A stretch of 64,000 bases of DNA. Source: Salvelinus alpinus. Its lineage: Eukaryota; Chordata; Actinopteri; Salmoniformes; Salmonidae. The notes beneath the pieces are model-generated. The model did no database searches, was not told the origin of the DNA, and worked only from the letters and a program-made list of their open reading frames with translations. Position 1 is the first letter of the stretch, and each line of letters begins with the position of its first letter. The translations under genes and the position numbers were made by a program. The stretch lies in contig NC_092087.1 in assembly GCF_045679555.1 (NCBI RefSeq), positions 86,268,142 through 86,332,141 of the forward strand, in the 5' to 3' direction. Below, piece after piece: positions 1-12,105 of the stretch.

Positions 1-16
1 CAGGGTCTGAAAAAGA

Positions 17-17
<1 letters not shown>

Positions 18-57
<40 letters not shown>
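18..57. repeat. (GA)n microsatellite
   Basis: Perfect GA dinucleotide run near the left edge. The following 80 bases are unremarkable. Confidence 0.95.
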
Positions 58-58
<1 letters not shown>

Positions 59-133
59 CCCCATATCAGACGAATGACAGAGTGTAAGAGGAAGTTGGAG
101 ATGAGTGTGGAGAGGTGTATGTGTGTACGTGTC

Positions 134-242
<109 letters not shown>

Positions 243-469
243 GTGTGAAGAGGTAAGTGTGTGGCAAAGAAGTCACTCCACTGATGCAGAAACATGCTTG
301 TCTTTTCATCAGAAGCCAACAAGTGGAGCTACACAGAAGTGAAACACTTCACAGAGAGTAAAGAGTAAAGGAGAGAGAGGGGGAGGGAGAGGGAGAGTAA
401 AGGGGGAGAGGAAGAGATGCAGCACACCTGCATGTTGACATGAAGACCACTAAGAGAGGGAAACAAGTT

Positions 470-604
470 TCAAGTTTTAACGTCACGTGCACAAGTACAG
501 TGAAACGCCTTTCTTGCAAACTCAAAACCCAACAATGTAGTAATAAATAACAATGTAATACTAGAAAAAACACATGAGAAATAATAAAAATATGAAATAC
601 ACAA
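470..604 (+). mobile_element. 5' part of a non-autonomous interspersed repeat (host of the 39-bp array)
   Basis: This AT-rich block, with its 'agtgaaacgcctttcttgca' motif, resembles the start of a dispersed repeat very common in salmonid introns. It runs directly into the first 39-bp units. The matching 3' part of the same family ('ggtagaagctgttcaagagc' motif) is found at 28089-28262, so I infer that one element has been stretched to about 27.8 kb by internal array growth and nested insertions. The family assignment is from memory of salmonid sequence; no coding capacity is visible. Confidence 0.6.
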
Positions 605-817
605 TAAAGTGATGTAGGTATAGGGGTAAGGGGACAGGGATACTAAAGTGATGTAGGTATAGGGGTAAGGGGACAGGGATACTAAAGTGATGTAGGTATA
701 GGGGTAAGGGACAGGGATACTAAAGTGATGTAGGTATAGGGGTAAGGGGACAGGGATACTAAAGTGATGTAGGTATAGGGGTAAGGGGACAGGGGACAGG
801 GATACTAAAGTGATCAA
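605..817 (+). repeat. 39-bp minisatellite, segment 1
   Basis: About five units of a 39-bp repeat whose core reads 'aaagtgatgtaggtatagg' followed by G-runs (ggggtaaggggacaggg). The segment is cut off from the main array by the dispersed repeat that begins near 818. Confidence 0.95.
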
Positions 818-2010
818 TCAATCAATCAATTTTATTTTATATAGCCCTTCGTACATCAGCTAATATCTCGAAGTGCTGTACAGACACCCAGCCTAAAACC
901 CCAAACAGCTAGTAATGCAGGTGTAGAAGCACGGTGGCTAGGAAAAACTCCCTAGAAAGGCCAAAACCTAGGAAGAAACCTAGAGAGGAACCAGGCTATG
1001 AGGGGTGGCCAGTCCTCTTCTGGCTGTGCCGGGTGGAGATTATAACAGAACTATGCCAAGATGTTCAAAAATGTTCATAAGTGACAAGCATGGTCAAATA
1101 ATAATCATGAATAATTTTCAGTTGGCTTTTCATAGCCGATCATCAAGAGTTGAAAAACAACAGGTCTGGGACAGGTGGCGGTTCCATAACCGCAGGCAGA
1201 ACAGCTGAAACTGGAATAGCAGCAAGGCCAGGCGGACTGGAGTCACCACGGGCGGCAGTCCCGACGCATGGTCCTAGGGCCCAGGTCCTCCGAGAGAAAG
1301 AAAGAGAGAAGGAGAAAATTAGAGAGAGCCAAGATTTTCAAAATTTCCATAAATGACAAGCATGGTCAAATAATAATCAGGAATAAATCTCAGTTGGCTT
1401 TTCATAGCCGATCATTAAGAGTTGAAAACAGCAGGTCTGGGACAGGTAGGGGTTCCATGACCGCAGGCAGAACAGTTGAAACTGGAATAGCAGCAAGGCC
1501 AGGCGGACTGGGGACAGCAAGGATTCACCACGGCCGGTAGTCCCGACGTATGGTCCTAGGGCTCAGGTCCTCCGAGAGAAAGAAAGAGAGAAGGAGAAAA
1601 TTAGAGAGAGCCAAGATTTTCAAAATGTTCATAAATGACAAGCATGGTCAAATAATAATCAGGAATAAATCTCAGTTGGCTTTTCATAGCCGATCATTAA
1701 GAGTTGAAAACAGCAGGTCTGGGACAGGTAGGGGTTCCGTAACCACAGGCAGAACAGTTGAAACTGGAATAGCAGCAAGGCCAGGCGGACTGGGGACAGC
1801 AAGGTGTCATCATGCCCGGTAGTCCTGACGTATGGTCCTAGGGCTCAGGTTCTCAGAGAGAAAGAGAGAACGAGAGAATTAGAGAGAGCATACTTAAATT
1901 CACACAGGACACTGGATAAGACAGGAGAAGTACTCCAGGTAACCAACTGACCCTAGCCCCCCGACACAAACTACTGCAGCATAAATACTGGAGGCTGAGA
2001 CAGGAGCGGT
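818..2010 (+). mobile_element. Interspersed repeat inserted in the 39-bp array, with internal triplication
   Basis: It begins with an (atca)n run and 'ttttatatagcccttcgtac'-like sequence, a form seen in many dispersed teleost/salmonid repeats, and ends near 'acaggagcggtcaggag' before 39-bp units resume. Inside, a block of about 272-282 bp is present three times: the motif 'caagcatggtcaaataataa' recurs at 1085, 1357 and 1639. Each copy has a GA-rich segment. Short open frames (68-90 codons) repeat with the block and look non-coding. Exact ends and class are uncertain; no clear target-site duplication was found. Confidence 0.7.
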
Positions 2011-5000
2011 CAGGAGATGTAGGTAAGTGATGTAGGTATAGGGGTAAGGGACAGGGATACTAAAGTGATGTAGGTATAGGGGTAAGGGGACAGGGATACT
2101 AAAGTGATGTAGGTATAGGGGACAGGGGACAGGGATACTAAAGTGATGTAGGTATAGGGGTAAGGGGACAGGGATACTAAAGTGATGTAGGTATAGGGGT
2201 AAAGGACAGGGATACTAAAGTGATGTAGGTATAGGGGTAAGGGACAGGGATACTAAAGTGATGTAGGTATAGGGGTAAGGGGACAGGTATACTAAAGTGA
2301 TGTAGGTATAGGGGTAAGGGGACAGGGATACTAAAATGATGTAGGTATAGGGGTAAGGGGTCAGGGATACTAAAGTGATGTAGGTATAGGGGTAAGGGGA
2401 CAGGGATACTAAAGTGATGTAGGTATAGGGGTAAAGGACAGGGATACTAAAGTGATGTAGGTATAGGGGTAAGGGACAGGGATACTAAAGTGATGTAGGT
2501 ATAGGGGTAAAGGGACAGGGATACTAAAGTGATGTAGGTATAGGGGTAAGGGGACAGGGATACTAAAGTGATGTAGGTATAGGGGTAAGGGGACAGGGAT
2601 ACTAAAGTGATTTAGGTATAGGGGTAAGGGGACAGGGATACTAAAGTGATGTAGGTATAGGGGTAAGGGGACAGGGATACTAAAGTGATGTAGGTATAGG
2701 GGTAAAGGACAGGGATACTAAAGTGATGTAGGTATAGGGGTAAGGGGACAGGGATACTAAAGTGATGTAGGTATAGGGGTAAGGGGACAGGGATACTAAA
2801 GTGATGTAGGTATAGGGGTAAGGGACAGGGATACTAAAGTGATGTAGGTATAGGGGTAAGGGGACAGGGATACTAAAGTGATGTAGGTATAGGGGTAAAG
2901 GACAGGGATACTAAAGTGATGTAGGTATAGGGGTAAGGGACAGGGATACTAAAGTGATGTAGGTATAGGGGTAAGGGGACAGAGATACTAAAGTGATGTA
3001 GGTATAGGGGTAAGGGGACAGAGATACTAAAGTGATGTAGGTATAGGGGTAAAGGACAGGGATACTAAAGTGATGTAGGTATAGGGGTAAGGGGTCAGGG
3101 ATACTAAAGTGATGTAGGTATAGGGGTAAGGGGACAGGGATACTAAAGTGATGTAGGTATAGGGGTAAGGGGACAGAGATACTAAAGTGATGTAGGTATA
3201 GGGGTAAAGGACAGGGATACTAAAGTGATGTAGGTATAGGGGTAAGGGGTAAGGGGTCAGGGATACTAAAGTGATGTAGGTATAGGGGTAAGGGGACAGG
3301 GATACTAAAGTGATGTAGGTATAGGGGTAAGGGGACAGGGATACTAAAGTGATGTAGGTATAGGGGTAAGGGGACAGGGATACTAAAGTGATGTAGGTAT
3401 AGGGGACAGGGATACTAAAGTGATGTAGGTATAGGGGTAAGGGGATAGGGATACTAAAGTGATGTAGGTATAGGGGTAAGGGGACAGGGGACAGGGATAC
3501 TAAAGTGATGTAGGTATAGGGGTAAGGGGACAGGGGACAGGGATACTAAAGTGATGTAGGTATAGAGGTAAGGGGATAGGGATACTAAAGTGATGTAGGT
3601 ATAGGGGAAAGGGGACAGGGATACTAAAGTGATGTAGGTATAGGGGTAAGGGGACAGGGATACTAAAGTGATGTAGGTATAGGGGTAAGGGGATAGGGAT
3701 ACTAAAGTGATGTAGGTATAGGGGACAGGGGACAGGGATACTAAAGTGATGTAGGTATAGGGGTAAGGGGATAGGGATACTAAAGTGATGTAGGTATAGG
3801 GGTAAGGGGACAGGGATACTAAAGTGATGTAGGTATAGGGGTAAGGGGACAGGGATACTAAAGTGATGTAGGTATAGGGGTAAGGGGATAGGGATACTAA
3901 AGTGATGTAGGTATAGGGGTAAGGGACAGGGATACTAAAGTGATGTAGGTATAGGGGTAAGGGGACAGGGGACAGGGATACTAAAGTGATGTAGGTATAG
4001 GGGTAAGGGACAGGGATACTAAAGTGATGTAGGTATAGGGGAAAGGGGACAGGGATACTAAAGTGATGTAGGTATAGGGGTAAGGGGACAGGGATACTAA
4101 AGTGATGTAGGTATAGGGGTAAGGGGACAGGGATACTAAAGTGATGTAGGTATAGGGGTAAGGGGACAGGGATACTAAAGTGATGTAGGTATAGGGGTAA
4201 GGGGACAGGGATACTAAAGTGATGTAGGTATAGGGGTAAGGGGACAGGGATACTAAAGTGATGTAGGTATAGGGGTAAGGGGACAGGGATACTAAAGTGA
4301 TGTAGGTATAGGAGTAAGGGGACAGGGATACTAAAGTGATGTAGGTATAGGGGTAAGGGGATAGGGATACTAAAGTGATGTAGGTATAGGGGTAAGGGGA
4401 CAGGGATACTAAAGTGATGTAGGTATAGGGGTAAAGGACAGGGGTACTAAAGTGATGTAGGTATAGGGGTAAGGGACAGGGATACTAAAGTGATGTAGGT
4501 ATAGGGGTAAGGGGATAGGGATACTAAAGTGATCTAGGTATAGGGGTAAGGGGACAGGGATACTAAAGTGATGTAGGTATAGGGGTAAGGGGACAGGGAT
4601 ACTAAAGTGATGTAGGTATAGGGGTAAAGGACAGGGGTACTAAAGTGATGTAGGTATAGGGGTAAGGGACAGGGATACTAAAGTGATGTAGGTATAGGGG
4701 TAAGGGGATAGGGATACTAAAGTGATGTAGGTATAGGGGTAAGGGACAGGGATACTAAAGTGATGTAGGTATAGGGGTAAGGGGACAGGGATACTAAAGT
4801 GATGTAGGTATAGGGGTAAGGGGACAGGGATACTAAAGTGATGTAGGTATAGGGGTAAGGGACAGGGATACTAAAGTGATGTAGGTATAGGGGTAAGGGG
4901 ATAGGGATACTAAAGTGATCTAGGTATAGGGGTAAGGGGACAGGGATACTAAAGTGATGTAGGTATAGGGGTAAGGGGACAGGGATACTAAAGTGATGTA

Positions 5001-8000
5001 GGTATAGGGGTAAGGGACAGGGATACTAAAGTGATGTAGGTATAGGGGTAAGGGGACAGGGATACTAAAGTGATGTAGGTATAGGGGTAAAGGACAGGGA
5101 TACTAAAGTGATGTAGGTATAGGGGTAAGGGACAGGGATACTAAAGTGATGTAGGTATAGGGGTAAGGGGACAGAGATACTAAAGTGATGTAGGTATAGG
5201 GGTAAGGGGACAGAGATACTAAAGTGATGTAGGTATAGGGGTAAAGGACAGGGATACTAAAGTGATGTAGGTATAGGGGTAAGGGGTCAGGGATACTAAA
5301 GTGATGTAGGTATAGGGGTAAAGGACAGGGATACTAAAGTGATGTAGGTATAGGGGTAAGGGGACAGGGATACTAAAGTGATGTAGGTATAGGGGTAAGG
5401 GGACAGGGATACTAAAGTGATGTAGGTATAGGGGTAAGGGACAGGGATACTAAAGTGATGTAGGTATAGGGGTAAGGGGACAGGGATACTAAAGTGATGT
5501 AGGTATAGGGGTAAAGGACAGGGATACTAAAGTGATGTAGGTATAGGGGTAAGGGACAGGGATACTAAAGTGATGTAGGTATAGGGGTAAGGGGACAGAG
5601 ATACTAAAGTGATGTAGGTATAGGGGTAAGGGGACAGAGATACTAAAGTGATGTAGGTATAGGGGTAAAGGACAGGGATACTAAAGTGATGTAGGTATAG
5701 GGGTAAGGGGTCAGGGATACTAAAGTGATGTAGGTATAGGGGTAAGGGGACAGGGATACTAAAGTGATGTAGGTATAGGGGTAAGGGGACAGAGATACTA
5801 AAGTGATGTAGGTATAGGGGTAAAGGACAGGGATACTAAAGTGATGTAGGTATAGGGGTAAGGGGTAAGGGGTCAGGGATACTAAAGTGATGTAGGTATA
5901 GGGGTAAGGGGACAGGGATACTAAAGTGATGTAGGTATAGGGGTAAGGGGACAGGGATACTAAAGTGATGTAGGTATAGGGGTAAGGGGACAGGGATACT
6001 AAAGTGATGTAGGTATAGGGGACAGGGATACTAAAGTGATGTAGGTATAGGGGTAAGGGTATAGGGATACTAAAGTGATGTAGGTATAGGGGTAAGGGGA
6101 CAGGGGACAGGGATACTAAAGTGATGTAGGTATAGGGGTAAGGGGACAGGGGACAGGGATACTAAAGTGATGTAGGTATAGAGGTAAGGGGATAGGGATA
6201 CTAAAGTGATGTAGGTATAGGGGAAAGGGGACAGGGATACTAAAGTGATGTAGGTATAGGGGTAAGGGGACAGGGATACTAAAGTGATGTAGGTATAGGG
6301 GTAAGGGGATAGGGATACTAAAGTGATGTAGGTATAGGGGACAGGGGACAGGGATACTAAAGTGATGTAGGTATAGGGGTAAGGGGATAGGGATACTAAA
6401 GTGATGTAGGTATAGGGGTAAGGGGACAGGGATACTAAAGTGATGTAGGTATAGGGGTAAGGGGACAGGGATACTAAAGTGATGTAGGTATAGGGGTAAG
6501 GGGATAGGGATACTAAAGTGATGTAGGTATAGGGGTAAGGGACAGGGATACTAAAGTGATGTAGGTATAGGGGTAAGGTGACAGGGATACTAAAGTGATG
6601 TAGGTATAGGGGTAAGGGGACAGGGATACTAAAGTGATGTAGGTATAGGGGTAAGGGGACAGGGATACTAAAGTGATGTAGGTATAGGGGTAAGGGGACA
6701 GGGATACTAAAGTGATGTAGGTATAGGGGTAAGGGGACAGGGGACAGGGATACTAAAGTGATGTAGGTATAGGGGTAAGGGACAGGGATACTAAAGTGAT
6801 GTAGGTATAGGGGAAAGGGGACAGGGATACTAAAGTGATGTAGGTATAGGGGTAAGGGGACAGGGATACTAAAGTGATGTAGGTATAGGGGTAAGGGGAC
6901 AGGGATACTAAAGTGATGTAGGTATAGGGGTAAGGGGACAGGGATACTAAAGTGATGTAGGTATAGGGGTAAGGGGACAGGGATACTAAAGTGATGTAGG
7001 TATAGGGGTAAGGGGACAGGGATACTAAAGTGATGTAGGTATAGGGGTAAGGGGACAGGGATACTAAAGTGATGTAGGTATAGGAGTAAGGGGACAGGGA
7101 TACTAAAGTGATGTAGGTATAGGGGTAAGGGGATAGGGATACTAAAGTGATGTAGGTATAGGGGTAAGGGGACAGGGATACTAAAGTGATGTAGGTATAG
7201 GGGTAAAGGACAGGGGTACTAAAGTGATGTAGGTATAGGGGTAAGGGACAGGGATACTAAAGTGATGTAGGTATAGGGGTAAGGGGATAGGGATACTAAA
7301 GTGATCTAGGTATAGGGGTAAGGGGACAGGGATACTAAAGTGATGTAGGTATAGGGGTAAGGGGACAGGGATACTAAAGTGATGTAGGTATAGGGGTAAA
7401 GGACAGGGGTACTAAAGTGATGTAGGTATAGGGGTAAGGGACAGGGATACTAAAGTGATGTAGGTATAGGGGTAAGGGGATAGGGATACTAAAGTGATGT
7501 AGGTATAGGGGTAAGGGACAGGGATACTAAAGTGATGTAGGTATAGGGGTAAGGGGACAGGGATACTAAAGTGATGTAGGTATAGGGGTAAGGGGACAGG
7601 GATACTAAAGTGATGTAGGTATAGGGGTAAGGGACAGGGATACTAAAGTGATGTAGGTATAGGGGTAAGGGGACAGGGATACTAAAGTGATGTAGGTATA
7701 GGGGTAAGGGGACAGGGATACTAAAGTGATGTAGGTATAGGGGTAAGGGACAGGGATACTAAAGTGATGTATGTATAGGGGTAAGGGGACAGGGATACTA
7801 AAGTGATGTAGGTATAGGGGTAAGGGGACAGGGATACTAAAGTGATGTAGGTATAGGGGTAAGGGGACAGGGATACTAAAGTGATGTAGGTATAGGGGTA
7901 AGGGACAGGGATACTAAAGTGATGTAGGTATAGGGGTAAGGGGACAGGGATACTAAAGTGATGTAGGTATAGGGGACAGGGGACAGGGATACTGAAGTGA

Positions 8001-9966
8001 TGTAGGTATAGGGGTAAGGGGACAGGGATACTAAAGTGATGTAGGTATAGGGGTAAGGGGACAGGGATACTAAAGTGATGTAGGTATAGGGGTAAGGGGA
8101 CAGGGATACTAAAGTGATGTAGGTATAGGGGTAAGGGGACAGGGATACTAAAGTGATGTAGGTATAGGGGTAAGGGGACAGGGATACTAAAGTGATGTAG
8201 GTATAGGGGTAAAGGACAGGGATACTAAAGTGATGTAGGTATAGGGGTAAGGGACAGGGATACTAAAGTGATGTAGGTATAGGGGTAAGGGGACAGGTAT
8301 ACTAAAGTGATGTAGGTATAGGGGTAAGGGGACAGGGATACTAAAATGATGTAGGTATAGGAGTAAGGACAGGGATACTAAAGTGAATTAGGTATAGGGG
8401 TAAGGACAGGGATACTAAAGTGATGTAGGTATAGGGGTAAAGGGACAGGGATACTAAAGTGATGTAGGTATAGGGGTAAGGGGACAGGGATACTAAAGTG
8501 ATGTAGGTATAGGGGTAAGGGGACAGGGATACTAAAGTGATGTAGGTATAGGGGTAAGGGGACAGGGATACTAAAGTGATGTAGGTATAGGGGTAAGGGG
8601 ACAGGGATACTAAAGTGATGTAGGTATAGGGGTAAGGGGACAGGGATACTAAAGTGATGTAGGTATAGGGGTAAAGGACAGGGATACTAAAGTGATGTAG
8701 GTATAGGGGTAAGGGGACAGGGATACTAAAGTGATGTAGGTATAGGGATAAGGGGATAGGGATACTAAAGTGATGTAGGTATAGGGGTAAGGGACAGGGA
8801 TACTAAAGTGATGTAGGTATAGGGGTAAAGGACAGGGATACTAAAGTGATGTAGGTAAAGGGGTAAGGGGACAGGGATACTAAAGTGATGTAGGTATAGG
8901 GGTAAGGGGACAGGGATACTAAAGTGATGTAGGTATAGGGGTAAAGGACAGGGATACTAAAGTGATGTAGGTATAGGGGTAAGGGGACAGGGATACTAAA
9001 GTGATGTAGGTATAGGGGTAAGGGGACAGGGATACTAAAGTGATGTAGGTATAGGGGTAAAGGACAGGGATACTAAAGTGATGTAGGTATAGGGGTAAGG
9101 GGACAGGGATACTAAAGTGATGTAGGTATAGGGGTAAGGGGACAGGGATACTAAAGTGATGTAGGTATAGGGGTAAGGGGACAGGGATACTAAAGTGATG
9201 TAGGTATAGGGGTAAGGGGACAGGGATACTAAAGTGATGTAGGTATAGGGGTAAAGGACAGGGATACTAAAGTGATGTAGGTATAGGGGTAAGGGGACAG
9301 GGATACTAAAGTGATGTAGGTATAGGGGTAAAGGACAGGGATACTAAAGTGATGTAGGTATAGGGGTAAGGGGACAGGGATACTAAAGTGATGTAGGTAT
9401 AGGGGTAAGGGGACAGGGATACTAAAGTGATGTAGGTATAGGGGTAAGGGGACAGGGATACTAAAGTGATGTAGGTATAGGGGTAAGGGGACAGGGATAC
9501 TAAAGTGATGTAGGTATAGGGGTAAAGGACAGGGATACTAAAGTGATGTAGGTATAGGGGTAAGGGGACAGGGATACTAAAGTGATGTAGGTATAGGGGT
9601 AAGGGGACAGGGATACTAAAGTGATGTAGGTATAGGGGTAAAGGACAGGGATACTAAAGTGATGTAGGTATAGGGATAAGGGACAGGGATACTAAAGTGA
9701 TGTAGGTATAGGGGTAAGGGACAGGGATACTAAAGTGATGTAGGTATAGGGGTAAGGGGACAGGGATACTAAAGTGATGTAGGTATAGGGGTAAAGGACA
9801 GGGATACTAAAGTGATGTAGGTATAGGGGTAAGGGGACAGGGATACTAAAGTGATGTAGGTATAGGGGTAAGGGGACAGGGGACAGGGATACTAAAGTGA
9901 TGTAGGTATAGGGGTAAGGGGACAGGGGACAGGGATACTAAAGTGATGTAGGTATAGAGGTAAGGG
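2011..9966 (+). repeat. 39-bp minisatellite, segment 2 (about 8 kb)
   Basis: Roughly 200 head-to-tail units of a 39-bp G-rich repeat. Variants differ mainly in the second half: ggggtaagggg-acaggg, ggggtaaagg-acaggg, ggggtaagggg-tcaggg, ggggtaagggg-ataggg, ggggacaggggacaggg and ggggtaaggggtaagggg-tcaggg. The order of these variants is itself repeated: a block at about 2690-4880 recurs at about 5310-7650. No open frame spans it, because units of 38, 39 and more bases mix phases and stops are frequent. Confidence 0.98.
9963..9966. repeat. Left target-site duplication of the LTR element (AGGG)
   Basis: AGGG precedes the TG of the left LTR and recurs at 12969-12972 after the terminal CA of the right LTR. 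Removing the element and one copy restores a normal array unit (gaggtaaggggataggg). A 5-bp reading (AAGGG) is possible if the LTR ended one base earlier, but the TG...CA ends favour 4 bp. Confidence 0.7.
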
Positions 9967-10664
9967 TGTGGCGAAATCCTGCACTTAAGTGCGCTGCCAC
10001 TTTAAGAGCGCATGAGCAGTAGGAAGGAGGAGATAAAAGAGCTCGTTAAGCTCTATTGGAAAGAAGCTATTGATTGGCGCGACAGTTTTTGTTGTGTGCT
10101 ATGCTGCAGAGGTTTTTTGTTTGTCTTCAGCGTATGTGGTTGTACAGTGTTTGGATCAATCCTCGGTGTGATCGCTCGACGACGTGGTTGTTCTCATTTG
10201 GGACCACGATGGTTATGGATCAAATGGATAAGTAGCAACATTTGTTGTGAAGCGTTCAACTACAACCCAACATACCATCGGACAGTCAGACCGGATACCT
10301 GCAACCTCAAGACCACAGCTAAGCCCTCTCTTGTTCCCTTTCTCTCTTTCTCTTCACGCTATGTTCCAGTGCTTTACACTGCAACCGACTCTATTTCCTA
10401 AGTACATTGACGTTTCATTGGAGCTGGACTAGTGTGTATATGAACACCACACATTCATACCCTCTGCACTCCTTCCCAGGAAGAAAATACAAACTATTGC
10501 AAATCCTCTGTGTGATGACTGGGTTAATTTGTTATTGTATGAAGTTGCTGTTTATTTGCTCTGCCATTATTGTTATATGAGGTATGTTTGGTGGGGTTAC
10601 CAAGAATTGTGGAAGGACTGTGATGTGTGATCTATAGGGTGTGTATTCTTTTTCTCTCCGCTGG
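9967..10664 (+). repeat. 5' LTR, truncated at its 3' end
   Basis: It aligns base for base with 12106-12803 at a constant offset of 2139. Similarity stops at 'ccgctgg' (10658-10664), after which RNase H coding sequence starts. The same hexamer, cgctgg, occurs in the complete LTR at 12798-12803, so the deletion joined two sites sharing at least that microhomology. A 129-codon open frame (10012-10401) lies wholly in the LTR and is repeated in the right LTR; I do not regard it as a gene. Confidence 0.9.
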
Positions 10665-12033
10665 TCTATCCGACTGCAGAAGTTTGACTTCATCATTGAG
10701 TATCGCAAAGGAAAACTGAACGTTGTACCAGATGCCCTTTCTCGGATTACAGAGACTGCCAATGTTTGTCCTCCCTTGTGCAGCACTTACACTACCGCTA
10801 AGTGTCTAGATGATTCCTTTCCTCTGGATGATGAGAGTGTATGGAGAGCCCAGCAGAAGGATGCTGCCATCATGGCGATCCACAAGAGTCTGTCTGAAGA
10901 AGACTCAAAGAGTCGTTTCAATGATAAGTATAGCATAATTCAGGATAAAGTGTATCGAAAAACTACAAGAGGTGGTTTACTGGCCAGGCATGTGGGTTGA
11001 TACCCGTAAGTTTGTACAGCAGTGTGAAGTCTGCCAGAAATACAAACCAGACATTGGCAGACCGGCTGGAAAAATGCAGCAGACCGTGGTAAACCATCCA
11101 AATGAAATGTTGGGAATTGACCTCATGGGACCTTTTCCTCCCAGCCGGGGAACCCGGAATGAATTTTTATTGGTGGTAGTGGACTACTACACACACTGGG
11201 TGGAGTTGTTTCCACTCCGCAAAGCCACTGCATCAGCCATTGCTCTAATTCTGCGACGGGAGGTCTTTACCAGATTCGGAATTCCAGACCAAATCCTCTC
11301 TGACCGAGGTCCGCAGTTCATATCAGGAATATACAAAGAGCTTTGTACCTACTGGGGTGTAATTGCCAAGCTGACCACAGCCTACCATCCTCAGACCAAC
11401 CTGACCGAGAGGGTAAACCGTACCCTGAAAGGGATGATTGCTTCATTCGTGGGGGATCAGCACACAAGGTGGGATCAACATCTTGCTGAATTTCGCTTTG
11501 CACTGAACTCTGCCGTGCAGGAGACTTCTGGGGTCACTCCCGCTGAACTCCACCTGGGAAGACCACTAAAAGGTCCGATGGACAGAGTCTTGCAAAGTTC
11601 TAATGTTTCACCTGACTGCCCAGCGTTTGATGCCGTACAGCACCACCACACCTTGCTAGCCAGAGTGGGGGCCAGCAAAACCAAAGCCAAACAACGACAG
11701 CTGAGAAACTATGATAAACATAGACGAGACGTGTGTTTCCCACCCCAGTCTCGTGTCTGGGTACGTTCCCATCATCTGTCGAAGGCATCTAAGAAGTTCA
11801 CTGCCAAGCTAGCTTCGAGATGGAAAGGCCCATACCGTGTAGTGCAGCAGTTGGGACCAGTGAACTACTTGGTCTGTTTGGAGGACACTGGGGAAGATGT
11901 CAGGACGGTGCATGTTGTTGACCTAAAGCCTTGCTACCCTACGGCAGAAGAGCTGGATCGCAGGCAAAAGCAACACCTGCAGAAACTCTTCGTGGAGGAC
12001 TCTGATGATGAGGACTTCCCTGGTTTTGGATAG
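10665..12033 (+). pseudogene. pol: pol remnant: RNase H tail plus integrase, frameshifted
   Basis: The first frame (to about 10970) shows the end of RNase H, including a 'DALSR' motif typical of the RNase H/integrase boundary. The second frame (10972-12033, 353 codons) is integrase. It has the CxxC half of the HHCC zinc finger (CEVC) and a core with the first Asp in 'GIDLMGPF', the second in 'SDRGPQF' and the Glu in 'TERVNRTLK'. A C-terminal region with a chromodomain-like 'VHVVDLKPCY' end follows. The HH half of the finger is absent and the frame changes near 10970, so a small deletion removed the finger's N-terminal half. The catalytic residues are present, but the protein is broken and lacks its normal start. 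Confidence 0.9.
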
Positions 12034-12094
12034 CAGGAACATTAACTTGTCAAAGCCTGCATCCTCTCTGTTTCTACAGGCTTTGTTTTTTCAT

Positions 12095-12105
12095 GGGGGG
12101 AGGAG
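12095..12105 (+). other. Polypurine tract of the LTR element
   Basis: An uninterrupted purine run (ggggggaggag) abuts the TG of the right LTR. This is the expected position for plus-strand priming in LTR retrotransposons. Confidence 0.85.

Noticed and set aside
10012-10401. 129-codon frame repeated at 12151-12540
   Set aside because: It lies entirely inside the LTRs and is duplicated only because the LTR is; no similarity to a known protein that I can recognise.
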